DNA of 64,000 nucleotides from Lanius collurio (lineage: Eukaryota; Chordata; Aves; Passeriformes; Laniidae). Made by a program: the position numbers and the translations under genes. Position 1 is the stretch's first letter; the number at the start of each line of letters is the position of its first letter. Shown here piece after piece: positions 38,201 through 49,656 of the stretch. The stretch lies in contig JACBWW010000020.1 in assembly GCA_020086605.1 (NCBI GenBank), positions 16,770,776 to 16,834,775 of the forward strand, written 5' to 3'. Below the pieces are notes generated by a model, which worked only from the letters and a program-made list of their open reading frames with translations, searched no databases and was not told the DNA's origin.

Positions 38201-41200
38201 CCAGCTGAACAGTGTGTTAAAAAATGGACTGTTTTTAAAATGTTGGGGATTGCAATAGCTGAAAAGTCTCGGTTTTTTTGCAATAAAAATGAATGCCATT
38301 CCTCTGACATTTTTTGACTGCTTATCTGTAGTCATCTACCTGCATAGTAATTGTGTGAATGCTAATGAGGATCCTGAAACTTTGATGAATAAAATGTTTT
38401 CAAGACTGTTAAGACTGCCTTGTAGACAGCAAAGCTTGCTCATTCAAATGACTTAAGACACATCCTTCACTAAGCATCACCAGTGGTCTTTAGTCTTGAA
38501 CAAAACAATATAGAAATGTATGAGAGAGAAACACAGTGGAGCAGAATATAACCTGCTTCCTGAAGTCTGCAGACCCATACAGCTTGTTTGTGGTGGTTCC
38601 CAAGTGGGAACCATTAACTTCCCAGTTTTGCCTGTTACCGTTTTATTGTTTATCAAGTTTGGATATTGACAAAATATTTTGAATCACCTGGTTCCTTATG
38701 GAAATCTCAATACTTTCAGACTTTTTAAAAAACTGTTACAACTTGTTAACAGCAATTGCATTTGTAAAAGGGTATGTAGATCCATTTTCTACTGAAAGGC
38801 AGGATGAATAGAGTACCTTGCTCTTTTAGGCATTTAAGGTCTGCAAAACCCACTCATAAGGAAAACCCTCTGATGAGCTGCTCCTTGCTCTAAGGAGCTC
38901 TGCTCCCCTCCATGATCCCTCTCATGTGAGATGGCAGCAGGTTATCATCTCCTCGCACAGGCATCATTTGCTAGGCTAAGGAAGCCTGTCCTTCCTCATC
39001 TCTTCCTGTAAAACTGTCATTTCCCCCCTGATTACCCTCACAGCCCCTTGCTGCACCACTTATCGCTGGAGCATTGATGGGAAGACCTGAGCCTGGTGCT
39101 GCTGGGGAATACCCACCCACCCACCCCATCATCCTTCCCTGCCAGGTACTTGGCCTAATATGCTCCACCTGCCATGCTTGCTTCCTATAAAATCTGGCTG
39201 GTTTTTTTCTTCTTGTTTTCAGGGAAGCCCTCGGCCCCAGTCTGTGACATTTACAGAAGCAGGCTCAGAGACATGGTCCGGCATGTAGGCTGAGATGTGC
39301 TTCTCTCAGTCTTCCTGCCCAAGCTGTTCCAGTATCCTGAGGGATTTGCTGTTCATTCAGGTAAAGAGAGAGAAAGACAACTTCCAAGTTTCAACTGCTC
39401 ATCTCAGAAACTTCAGGGCTGCAGTCTCTGCTTCAATGCAGTGTGTTTATGGGACTTTGCCACAGAGTATTTGGGTATATAAAGTACTGAGGTGTTTCAA
39501 GATAAGGTAGCAACTGGAAGGAGTTGGAGTGGCAGGTACATGCTGGGCTTAGGCAGCCTAGTTAACTTGGAGTTAGAATTTTTCTCATGCATTTTTGCTA
39601 TGTACCATGAAAAGCCTATGAAAGAGTTAGTAATTCCTGGACAAAGGGAATGCTTCCTGTGTTGTAGCATGGGCTGATTAATTGAGAGTTAAAAAGAAAT
39701 GCAGAGTAACACCCAGATCTTCAAGTATATTTAGGCTCTCTGTTTCTATGGGCAAATGCCAGCATGACAAGAGACAGTGTAATGGTAGGACATTATGCAA
39801 TTAAGGCTCTAATAAAATGCATATGCCTGGGGGAGGATGAGTTAAGGTTGCCCAGGCAATCTTATTTCTGGCATTCTCTATATTTTCTGCATTTGACTTT
39901 GCAACCTACACATTCTCTCATCATAACTTTCTGTTGTAGTATGTAGGTATGACTTGAATTTACATCTTTCTTGCTAAAGAAGTTATATTAGAAATGTAAA
40001 GTTTTCAGTATATTGTGTCTCCAACACAGGGCCAGGTCAAGCCATGTTCAGTGTGGGCATGTACCATCCTGGCTGAAACCCTGAGCAGGGCAGGACATGA
40101 GCACCCAGGGGCACTCATAAGCTGCCCAGTTGCTGCGTGCCCAGAGGCGCCAGCTGAAATTTGGGGAGGTGGTTATCAAAACGCTGCCTTCCCTCTCTGT
40201 GGTTTCAGGGATTCAACTTCTTGGTGTCAACACCACAAACTTGAAGGATCTGCAGAGGTTAGACTTGCAGAATGAATATTAAACAAGCTCTTCATTTGCT
40301 TAGCAAATGAGAGAAACTGTACCAGCCTCAGAACTCCTCTGCCAGTGTCAGCATTATCCTACAGTCGGCCTGGCACAGCAGGACTTGTCCCTGACCTTCC
40401 CCAATGCACCCTGGGCATTAGCCCCTTGATGAACTGACTCTGTCATAACATCGGGTGAGCTCTAGAGAGGTTGGTAATGTGACTTTAATGCCATAGTTTT
40501 CAGAAGGCTTAATAAAGATCCTGAGGCATTCTTAAAATGGCAAACAAAAATTCTTCTATATTCTCTCATACACAATTTTGAATGAAGTATTAGAGACTAT
40601 TAATTCAAGACATTTTTTCACTGGGGCTTTCACCCCCACTTTTCAGATCAAATCAGCACTCTGTGTGCAGAACAACTGCTTGTACTGTGGGAGCACAAAC
40701 CAGCACAAAAATATACTGACAGCAGATGGGCAGCCCTGAATGAAAAACAAAACCTTGAGCTTTTCACTTTTTGGATTAGAGTTTGGTAGCATTACATAAA
40801 GAGGAAATGGGAAATAAACGCAAGCTTAAAAGAAGATAAAATCTGATTAAAATGCAGACTAATATAATTGCAGAACGTTACTCAGGCTTTCTTGTGGAGA
40901 GAGAAAAATGTCTGCTATTGTGCTGCTATAGAAACCACATAGGGCCTGTGAGTAGGTGAGAGTGCACGGAGCATGTCGTTCCCTCTCTCCCGCCTTTCCC
41001 CTGGAATGAAGATCGTATCTTGCTCTGTAAGCTTGGCTTTTGCTGGCCAGGAGATCTCTCCCAGTACAGAGAGAAGTTGTTTTCCTGCTTATGAGTTCCT
41101 TTTAATATCTCTGTTCCCTCCCTCTTTTGTTTTGCTCTTGGAAGGTGCTGCAGGGCTGTGTCAGAGGAGGGATAAGTTCCAGCCTTCTCGGGCTTTTCAC

Positions 41201-43989
41201 AGGGGCTGGTTCACTTGGCTTTAAAAACTGGGAGCATAGAACACGTTGTGCCACAGAAAGGGAACCTCCCTGTATTTACTCTTATAAAGCCACAGAAAGA
41301 TCTCACAGCACTTTGGAAAGTAAATACTCATCTGGAAAGAGCAGCCTTTGACCATGTTTCTGCACACTGTGTCCACAGCACTTGTTTCTCTGAGGAACTC
41401 GGTTCCAAAGCACCAGGTAACAAAGTAAGGTTTATTCCCTGGCTGTTGATGGAAGTGTCTTTATCGAAAGTGTAAACCAATACAAACATACCCTCTGTCC
41501 AGTAGCATAAAATAAGCTATAGGAATGTGTCCCTGACCTGTGGAAGTGTATTCCCACCAGCTCTGACCCATGACCATCTGGGCTAAGGTCTTGTCTCTGA
41601 CAGCAGTAATTTCTTCCTGAAATGATGATATAAGAAATTAAAAAGACTGATGGATAAGAAAGCCTGTCCACACCACATTAGAGCTCTTTCTGGTCCACAA
41701 TACTTAAGAAATTTGTGCAAAATTTGAGAAGATTATTTATTGCTGCTAATGAATTCTAAGGTAGCATAAAGTATTGAAAACTGCATCTCCTTATTTAGAA
41801 ATGCGCACTCCTTTTTATTACAGACATAATTTTAGTTTTTGTTCCAGTGTCTTCCTACAGAAATTGACTCAGTGACTCAAACATGCATTTTAAAAGAATA
41901 TATTTTGTATCTCAGTTTTTCCAGAAGTTACACCTTTCAATCTGGTTGATTGTTTTGCTTTTGATATTTTAAAACAGAGGAAGAAGATGCCATTTTCCAG
42001 TTATTCTAGCACTTTCATCTAGTCCCTATTAATCATCTCCTTTTTAAAACCAGTTTATTGAGGCGCTGTCTCATTTTCATCACCCTTTCCATTTCCCCTT
42101 TTTGTGGTTTCTACCACACCCGTTTATGTGTTGGAGTCACCATGGCTGTATGCATTGCTATGTGTTAGCATATTGATTTATGGAATGATGTTAGAATACT
42201 CTCTGTAGGCCTCTAGAAGGGATCATTGAATCTCATTGCCACTGAAGTCAATCACACCATGTATTTCCTTCTATAAAATCCTCCAGCTCAATTTTACAGA
42301 AATTAGACTTGATTTTACTCCTTCCACTCTCCTTAGAGATATGTTTTGCTACTCCAGCTGAGTTTATATCCACTTATGCTGACATTGGCTCTCAGTTTTA
42401 ACTTTCCTGGCTCCTCCATTTTCTAAGCCCCACTTTTGTATATTTTATTTTGTCTCAACTCTGGAACTGTTCTTACCTCAGCCACGAGCTTTACTTTCTC
42501 TCTGATTCTCCTTTCAAGAGAGGCAGGCAGGGGCAAGTAAGCAAGCAGCTGAGTGGCACTTAGTTGCTGGCTGGGGTGAAACTACAACAAACACTGATTT
42601 ACTCTTGACCAGCTGACAGATTCACACACTGTACTGCAGATCTTTTCTGAAATTACTTATCTGACATTGCTGGGTTTACATTTCTCTTTTTAAACAGCTC
42701 CTATCCATCTCAAGAACAACTAATCTCTTTTATCCAAGTGCTGATTGTACAGCCAGTGAAAGAATTTTTTTGATTTAATCTCTGCGTGTCATTAATGTTA
42801 TCAATTTTAATTATACTTCCATTAAACGTGTTCTAAGAGACACACAGTTTCTCCAACATACTAACTACTCCCAGCTCTCTCAACAGCAGATTTCATTAGC
42901 TTGCTTGTGTTCTTGATGACACCATTGTAATGAAAACATGAAGGATGACAGGAGCATTGATGAATCACACAGAGTACGTTCCTTCAGTCTGACACCTCCC
43001 ATATAAAACAACCCTCTGTAATTGTCTCCTGATCCACATGCTCTCTGCTTCAACAGCTGTTTCCTGTCTCGACAGCAACAGGTATTATTGATCCCAAATA
43101 CACAACATCTACCACATTTCATTTCTGGAAGAAAAAGGGACAGAGAAAGATATCCTGCTGAAGTGACATCTCATGTAATTGAATATTTAATTTTTATTCA
43201 ATTTATTCTCATATCTTTAATTATCCTTTCCTTCAAAATTTGTCTAGATTATTAGATATTATTTCCCTCCCTTTCTTCAGTGCAAATATTCAAGAATGAT
43301 TTGAGTTCTGGAGGGAAACTTTGTGCTCCTTTCACCCTCATCTCCACACACTCGGCCTGTTTGCACACTGGATAAGATGGTTTGTTTTCCCCCACTGTAT
43401 TAATTACTCTTCCCATTACTCATCTTTCTGCATCCATCTTTCATGTGATCATCTTTATTAAAATTAGAAGCAAAATGCTTATCCGTTTTCTAAATATTGA
43501 CAGACTTCCTTCAATCTGCATGCCCTTCTCACTGCACGACAGTGCTGCCCTGTTTGTTTTTCCCTGGTTGAGGTAACTACTTCTAGCTGACATTATTTAC
43601 CTTCTGTACTTCCTGAAGACAAAACTTCCTTCACTTTTACCTTTAGGTTTTCTATTTCCAATGACCTTAGTTACCTAGATGCCAGATAGTCTAAGAAATA
43701 CTTTCCCTTTGCTCAAGGTACAATGCCCAGGTCATTTCTGATGCACTGGCATAAAGAAGTCCAGTCTTTTCTTTGTATTCAACTCCTTGAGTCCTTCAGC
43801 CTTGTTGATTTATCTCTAATTGTGTCTCTTACTCGTTCTCCTTTTGACTTAGAATACCTTTCTGTAAATCTGTTTTACCCATCAATTTATTTTAAAATGC
43901 ACCTAGGAAACAATCCCCCCCCCCCCATGACCTTACAGTAGCCTTACAGTACACCCACTACTCGCAAAGCTAATCCACCATCACCTCTG
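32241..43989. other. Noncoding stretch upstream of RASL11B
   Basis: No exon was recognised. It includes a short perfect hairpin at 37128-37148 and a C-run at about 43916-43926. The pyrimidine-rich 42-44 kb part may contain old, unclassifiable retroelement debris. Enhancers for RASL11B could lie here, but nothing in the sequence alone marks them. Confidence 0.5.
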
Positions 43990-44149
43990 GTGTTGGCCTG
44001 GTGGCTGGCAAGGAGAGCAGCTCCTCTGTTGTACCCAGCACTGCTCAGCCGCAGGGCAGGCGTGGTTCAGAGTCTGCTCTCACCTGCAAGGCAAGGCATC
44101 CGGAGGTGGGTGGCGGGAGGTGTGGGGCAACCCGGACAGTGCGCAGGTT

Positions 44150-44442
44150 CCACCCAGACTGGCAGCCACAGCACCGACGCACCCGCCAGCCCGGGAACCA
44201 GGCAGGTGGCTGAGCCTTCACGGACGCCGCGCGCGTTTCAGTCAGCCCGGCGGGATTTTGGGAGAAGACGGCGCTGAGCTCTTCGGAAATGCTCGATCCG
44301 TCGCCGTTACGGTGTGTTTGACCCGCGAAGAGCGGGGAGGTCACAGAGAGCCAGACGCCTCATTTCTGACAGCCCGCCTTCCCCGCGCAGCCCTCCCGAT
44401 GCGCGGGCGCCGCCGCCCCGCCGCGCCCCGCTCAGCCGCTCA
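44150..44442 (+). promoter_or_regulatory. RASL11B: CpG-rich 5' region of RASL11B, cut by an assembly gap
   Basis: CpG and GC content climb steadily and reach near-pure GC just before the gap ('gggcgccgccgccccgccgc'). There is no TATA box. This is the expected promoter or 5'UTR of RASL11B. The transcription start cannot be set. Open frames crossing the gap (44120-44809, 44314-44790) are artefacts of reading through N. Confidence 0.7.
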
Positions 44443-44719
44443 NNNNNNNNNNNNNNNNNNNNNNNNNNNNNNNNNNNNNNNNNNNNNNNNNNNNNNNNNN
44501 NNNNNNNNNNNNNNNNNNNNNNNNNNNNNNNNNNNNNNNNNNNNNNNNNNNNNNNNNNNNNNNNNNNNNNNNNNNNNNNNNNNNNNNNNNNNNNNNNNNN
44601 NNNNNNNNNNNNNNNNNNNNNNNNNNNNNNNNNNNNNNNNNNNNNNNNNNNNNNNNNNNNNNNNNNNNNNNNNNNNNNNNNNNNNNNNNNNNNNNNNNNN
44701 NNNNNNNNNNNNNNNNNNN
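44443..44719. other. Assembly gap (277 N)
   Basis: A run of 277 undetermined bases. The left edge is extremely GC-rich, a usual cause of dropout. The start codon and first coding exons of RASL11B are absent from the flanking sequence, so they should lie here. In human RASL11B three coding exons precede the last one, so the true gap is probably longer than drawn. Confidence 0.95.
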
Positions 44720-44907
44720 AGCTTTTTGCAGCTGAATCAACATCTGCGTTTATTCGCTATGCTCACATTAAGTTCATACTTACTATGTGAAATCCAAATA
44801 TATGTCTGAAGTTGTAAAATGCTATTTGGCTTTATAGACTCTTGAAGACAGGTTCCTTTAATCTTTTACGACTTCAGCTATCTAATTTGAGACCATTCAT
44901 TTTTCAG

Positions 44908-45375
44908 ATCCATGAACACAGTCTGGATTGTAATGAGCAGCTGAACAGATGCATTCGCTGGGCAGATGCCCTGGTGATTGTTTTCTCCATCACTGACTAC
45001 AAGAGCTTTGAACTACTCAGTCACCTTTACCATCACGTTCGACAGCTGCATCCAGTGAACATGGTCCCTGTCGTCATCGTGGCAAACAAAGCTGATCTCT
45101 TGCATATCAAAGAGGTGGAGCCTCAGCAGGGACTTCAGCTGGCCAATATGCTGGGCTGTACTTTCTATGAAGTATCTGTCAGTGAAAACTATAACAATGT
45201 CTTCAATGCCTTCCATCTCCTCTGTAAAGAAGTCAATAAACAGCAAATAACGAGCACTCCTGAGAGGAGGAGAACCTCTCTTATTCCACGGCCAAAATCA
45301 CCCAACATGCAGGATCTGAAGAGAAGGTTTAAGCAAGCCCTGTCTGCCAAAGTGAGGACTGTTACTTCTGTTTGA
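44908..45375 (+). CDS. RASL11B: RASL11B, last coding exon (partial gene)
   Basis: This exon encodes the C-terminal 155 residues of Ras-like protein family member 11B, a small atypical GTPase of the Ras superfamily. It starts after a clear acceptor (tttttcag, AG at 44906-44907) in phase 0 and ends at TGA 45373-45375. Visible family marks are '[20 protein letters not shown]', the guanine-binding NKAD motif within '[14 protein letters not shown]', a 'SVSENYNNV' segment in the G5 region, and a basic tail '[20 protein letters not shown]' ending in TSV. There is no CAAX box, so no prenylation is expected, as is typical of RASL11 proteins. The tail and core match human RASL11B much better than RASL11A. 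The P-loop, switch I and DTPG regions are in the upstream gap, so GTPase competence cannot be assessed. An in-frame ATG at 44842 is intronic and is not the start. Confidence 0.95.
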   Translation: MHEHSLDCNEQLNRCIRWADALVIVFSITDYKSFELLSHLYHHVRQLHPVNMVPVVIVANKADLLHIKEVEPQQGLQLANMLGCTFYEVSVSENYNNVFNAFHLLCKEVNKQQITSTPERRRTSLIPRPKSPNMQDLKRRFKQALSAKVRTVTSV

Positions 45376-46405
45376 CAGCACAACCCTTGGTCTACCCAAT
45401 GTTTAGCTTGAGATTGAAACCTGGGGTGTTTAACACTGGCACATGTAGAATCCAAGGCATTGTGAAAGGAGGATGGTTTGAGTAGCCTTTTGCATAGTAG
45501 AAGTCTTTAAGCAGTTGCTTCAAAAAGGAACAGTATCAGATTAGGAGAAGAAAAAAAACAACCCAAAACCTCCTGAAAAATAGTTCTAGGATGTGACTTG
45601 CTAAACAGGTATTTTCATTTGGAAAGGGAACTTTTCAGTAAATGAAACATTTTGCTTTTTCCCAAGTTGGACTTATTTGGCTTTCATTTGTGCAGAAACA
45701 ACCTTTTTGCTGTAACTCAGCTTGAGCAGGCAAATGCCCTGAACTGCAGGTCAGAAGTAACCACTTGAGTTTTGTTCTCACATGGATGAAGGACAGCATG
45801 ATGCAACTGTTTTTATTGCACAGTAGAACTGTTTTTTTCTGTGTATTTCAAAACAAATAAGCAAACATCAAATGGTTCTGTAAAAATCAGTGTAAAATAA
45901 GTGGACAGGACTGAGCATCAAGACTGTAAACAATGGTCCTTTATTTTTTACTAGCCATGTTATTGCTGACAACTTGACCAGACTTTTTGTATGCAAAGCT
46001 ATTGTCCACAGGGTGTAAACATATCTAATTACAAACAACTTTTACTGTCTGAAAAAAGTGCTTTCCAGACTAAATGATCCAACATGGAGTTTCTGAGGAA
46101 TGACTGTGGCGTTGGAGTGATAGTCTATTACAGATGCCATTCTAAGACATGTTTTTCTTTCTCTCTCCCTCTCCTGTGCGCAGTAGGCACAGAAAGAACA
46201 AAAGGTGTCAAGCATGGCTGGCTCCAGGCAATGAAGCTGATGGCTTGTTCTGAGCTGAGCCAAACCCTCTTCATTCTTAAACACATGGCAGATTTATATA
46301 AATACTTAATTTTTTTTTTAATATTGAGCCAATGGAGTTGAGAGCCTAAGGGCCTTATACACATGCACTTTAAAAAGCCAATCGTGCTTTTGTTTAAACT
46401 GTAAC

Positions 46406-46414
46406 TTATTTATT
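46406..46414 (+). promoter_or_regulatory. AU-rich element in RASL11B 3'UTR
   Basis: TTATTTATT matches the UUAUUUA(U/A)(U/A) nonamer that recruits mRNA-destabilising proteins such as TTP/ZFP36. A single copy has modest predictive value. Confidence 0.45.
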
Positions 46415-47946
46415 TTGTGTACAGATGCTCCTTCTAGGGAGTGGACTTTTCATTCTTACTGCCTGGTACAACATTAAATTTTTGAATTGCATGTTTCCTT
46501 GTGTGTTCTTTGGGGTTGAGAAACAAGGAGTAACAACCAGTGAACTGTTGAAGGTAGTTAACATACAGTGTAGAAACAGCAAGGCATCCTTTCCTGCCTT
46601 GTGCTGTTGCTTTATTAGCATAAACCGCAGCAGGGGAGCTCTTACAACTGCTTTACAACTTCTTTTTAAGACATTCTTTTAGGAGAGGAAGTGAATAAGG
46701 CAAAGACCTTTCAAATTAAAATGTGATTCTTCATTTCCACTTGTCAAAAATACTTTGGTATTTCTCTCTCTCGACAGGAATGGTGTGAGGTAGGTCAAAA
46801 CCTGGAAGCCCATGAATTCTAAGTGACTGCCACTTTCTCTAAAAAAAAAAAAGAGAGAATATTAATGTTTTGAGCTATATCACAATGAAGAACTTAATCA
46901 AATTTCAGGTCTTCAACTACCTTTTTCATGTTTAAAGTAGCTTTACTAATAGACTTCCTGAGGAAAATGTTTGTGCTGGGACTAGGCTGGTAACCATGCA
47001 GGCTCCCCTGGTTTGCACACAGATGCAGTAAGTGGTGCAGGGAACCTCTGACAGAGTCCTGTTGATGGTAATCTTTTGGACCATGATTTATTAGCCAAGT
47101 GACTTAGGACTGGAGTTGTAAACAAAACTGAGCTTGCCCTTCCACTCTGAGCTTACACCAAATAGTGCTTAACTTATTGATAGAGAAGCAAACCAATTTC
47201 CCAAGGGTGGCTTTATGTCTTCTCCTCTGTACATTTTGAGTGTTGCTTTGTTTTGCAGGCAGAGGACTCAAGACACTCCTTGATGTGGTCCTATACCTGC
47301 CCATGCAAATCTTTTCTGTGCTGCTTCTACTTATATGGAACTGGCAGGAGCTCCCTTATCCCTTGACCTTTTCCCCAAGCACAGGTGCCATGTAGCTGCT
47401 GCAGCTATTTCCTGCAAATACGCTTACTATTGCACTAGGGCCTCTGGAAAGACTCCACTGTACTTCTAGTCTGTAAGTACTTAAGTCTGAGATGGTGGCT
47501 GAGTTCTAGCATCACTTACCACAGTGTGTATGGGCCTGGAAAACTAGCCTCTGTCTCAGCCAAAGGAGTTACTTGACCCAGAGGAAGTGCAAGATCACCA
47601 GTGTCTGCTTAGACTCAGTGCCTGCCTTCTCAATACAGTAGGGCTGTAGATGGCCAAGTCAGAGACCTGACAGCATTTGATGAAAGAGAGGTGAGGGAGT
47701 GCAGACCACACCTGGCAGCCTCCCCCAGCTCAGGAAAGCAGCAGCATCTCAGAGGTGTGAGCACCTGAGCTCAGCAATGGCCACTGGACATAGGCAAGAC
47801 TTTCTGCTACGAGTGGAGTGTAGGAAATGTTCTAGGACACCTCCGAGGACAGAAGGTCTAGGTTCCTAGGGGCAATCAGACAATGCAAAAGAAAAAGGGG
47901 TTGCAGAAATATGCAGTTCTGGCATGTGTAGCTCTGCATACTGGGA

Positions 47947-47952
47947 AATAAA
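47947..47952 (+). terminator. Candidate distal poly(A) signal, RASL11B
   Basis: Canonical AATAAA on the plus strand, 2.6 kb after the RASL11B stop, with a weak GT-containing stretch about 25 bases downstream. Confidence 0.5.
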
Positions 47953-47974
47953 GGAGAAGACAGGTCAGGCTTGG

Positions 47975-49563
47975 CATTGTAAGAGCATTGCTTTATTGAT
48001 TACAGAATTTAGGAAACAAACATGTTCTAAGGAAGATTGAACAGTACAGAATGGTAGAAAATCCAAAAGACCAGCTACTTGCTTTCCAGTTGCTCTATTC
48101 AAACTATTCCTTGAGCTTTTAGTATTGCAATCTCATAGCATTTCTCATTTTTATAGCACAAAGTTCCATTCTATAGTCATTCCTACAAATTTCTCTTCCA
48201 CAGAGGCGACATTGTCCATGCTTTATAATCAGTCCATTGTTTCCTTCCAGCCACTCAAAATTGAACTTAAACCAAAATGCACCCTTTTCTGAAGACCATT
48301 ATAAACATTTAGGAGAACTAATGCTAGCTAGTGAAGAAAATTTTAAAAACTACTTACCATTTAATCTACTCCTTTGGCATAATAAAGAATGCTATAATAG
48401 AGTGAATGTCACTTAATTTCACATTCTCATCTCAGTGTAAGCTGCAGTTGTAGCATTACTTGGATGAAGTAAGAGGATGCAGCTTTAGAGCTCCACCATT
48501 TTGTGTTGCAATTTGGAAACCTTGGTGCTATATGCAATTAAAATCTCTACTGGCTGCTGCTCTTACATCACAGATTGTGGCAAAGTTTTATAAAGAAAAA
48601 TTACATAACTGATTTTGATTGTAGTTCTTTCATGATCATAAATCAAAAATAAAAGCTGTTCTTCAATCACTGTTCAGAAATCTAGCTCAAGAAAGATTCT
48701 GTGCTGGGGCTCTTGAAAATGGGATCATGCCCTTTTTTTTCCCCTTCTTTCTTTTTCTTTTTAAAATGCATGTAAGGGGAGGATTCTTTTGGGGTTATCA
48801 TCAAACTATCACAGCCCATATGGCCTCTTGTGTAAGTCTACAGAGAAATGTGCCATCAGAAACAGTCTTTTCTTCTGGGACTGTGGGTGGAGAAACTGGA
48901 GCAGGAAATGGAGAGCTGAGAGAGAAGCAGCCATGTAACCCAGCCCTTGAGCCTGGCTCTCTGCTTCCCTGCCTCTAACAGTCCTGCTGAAAGAGCATCA
49001 CCAGGCTGGGAACTGCTGTGCCAGCTAAATCAGGGCTGTGCTGTGTTCCATGATCTCTCTGGAGTGAGGGACAAAGTAAGAGCAGAGGCTGTTAACATTG
49101 TGTAAGGCACACGTTTTGCAAGGTAGCATGACAGAGGGTGGATTTTGCTAGCCTCTCCCTCCCTCAGCAGCATTTCCCACCAGCCACAGCCCAGCAAAAG
49201 CATCAGGAAAAAAAGTACTGCTTGGGGAGTGCAAATTGTGCATCATGTGGTCCTCAACTGCTCCTTTTCTAGGGAATTGTTATGAACAATCACCCTCACC
49301 GCACTGAGGCTGGGAATGATTCAGCACTGCACAGTGCTATCGTTAGGGAGGGGAGATTTGTGGCTGGACAACTAGACCATTTTGAAGAGCTGCCCACGAG
49401 CTGCAGATGTTCCCTTGCAGCCAGATACCCAGCTGTTTCACCTGGAACTCTTACTGCGGCAGGTGACACGTCAATTTTTGGAGGGCTCTTGAGAAGAGTG
49501 TCAGAGAAGTGATTTGATGTTTCCAGGCAAGGCAGTCACTCATCTTTTCCACAGCCTCCCCCA
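47975..49563 (-). other. SCFD2: SCFD2 3'UTR (end inferred)
   Basis: Sequence between the SCFD2 stop codon (TGA, 49564-49566 on the minus strand) and the minus-strand AATAAA. No other gene recognised. The plus-strand open frame at 49282-49512 shows no domain. Confidence 0.55.
47992..47997 (-). terminator. Candidate poly(A) signal, SCFD2
   Basis: TTTATT on the plus strand is AATAAA on the minus strand, 1.57 kb after the SCFD2 stop codon. Cleavage would fall near 47970-47982. An alternative minus-strand ATTAAA is at 48360-48365. Confidence 0.55.
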
Positions 49564-49656
49564 TCAGATATGAGCGCCAGGCTGGAGACGGTCTGGGGCA
49601 AACAACAACTCAATGGCACTATGTGGTGTCAGGAGTACAGAGGAGAGCACAATTAC
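49564..49656 (-). CDS. SCFD2: SCFD2, last coding exon
   Basis: Sec1 family domain-containing protein 2 is a member of the Sec1/Munc18-like group linked to vesicle trafficking. This exon encodes the final 30 residues and the stop. It follows an acceptor with a pyrimidine tract (cctcctttcag on the minus strand) in phase 0. It begins VIVLSSVLLTP and contains IELLFAPDRLQP, matching the C-terminus of human SCFD2 (VIVLST..., ELLFATDRLHP). The last few residues (GAHI) differ from the human end. It is too short to show up as an independent open frame and was found by matching the expected C-terminus. Confidence 0.9.
   Translation of the reverse strand, partial: VIVLSSVLLTPHSAIELLFAPDRLQPGAHI

Larger units (their letters stand above)
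45376..47970 (+). other. RASL11B: RASL11B 3'UTR (distal end inferred)
   Basis: No further coding exon follows the stop. Candidate poly(A) signals on the plus strand are ATTAAA at 46473-46478 and 46715-46720 (proximal, with U/GU-rich sequence downstream of the second) and AATAAA at 47947-47952 (distal). An AU-rich nonamer lies at 46406-46414. The 3' end in use is unknown; the ATTAAA at 46715 would give a 3'UTR of about 1.36 kb. Confidence 0.6.

Noticed and set aside
42990..43900. Pyrimidine-rich stretch resembling LINE reverse strand
   Set aside because: No diagnostic block could be matched with confidence.
44120..44809. 229-codon and 158-codon frames spanning the gap
   Set aside because: They read through 277 N, and the flanking residues do not resemble RASL11B.
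44842..44907. In-frame ATG as the RASL11B start
   Set aside because: The 22 codons before 44908 end in a pyrimidine tract and CAG acceptor and do not match the family, so this is intron.
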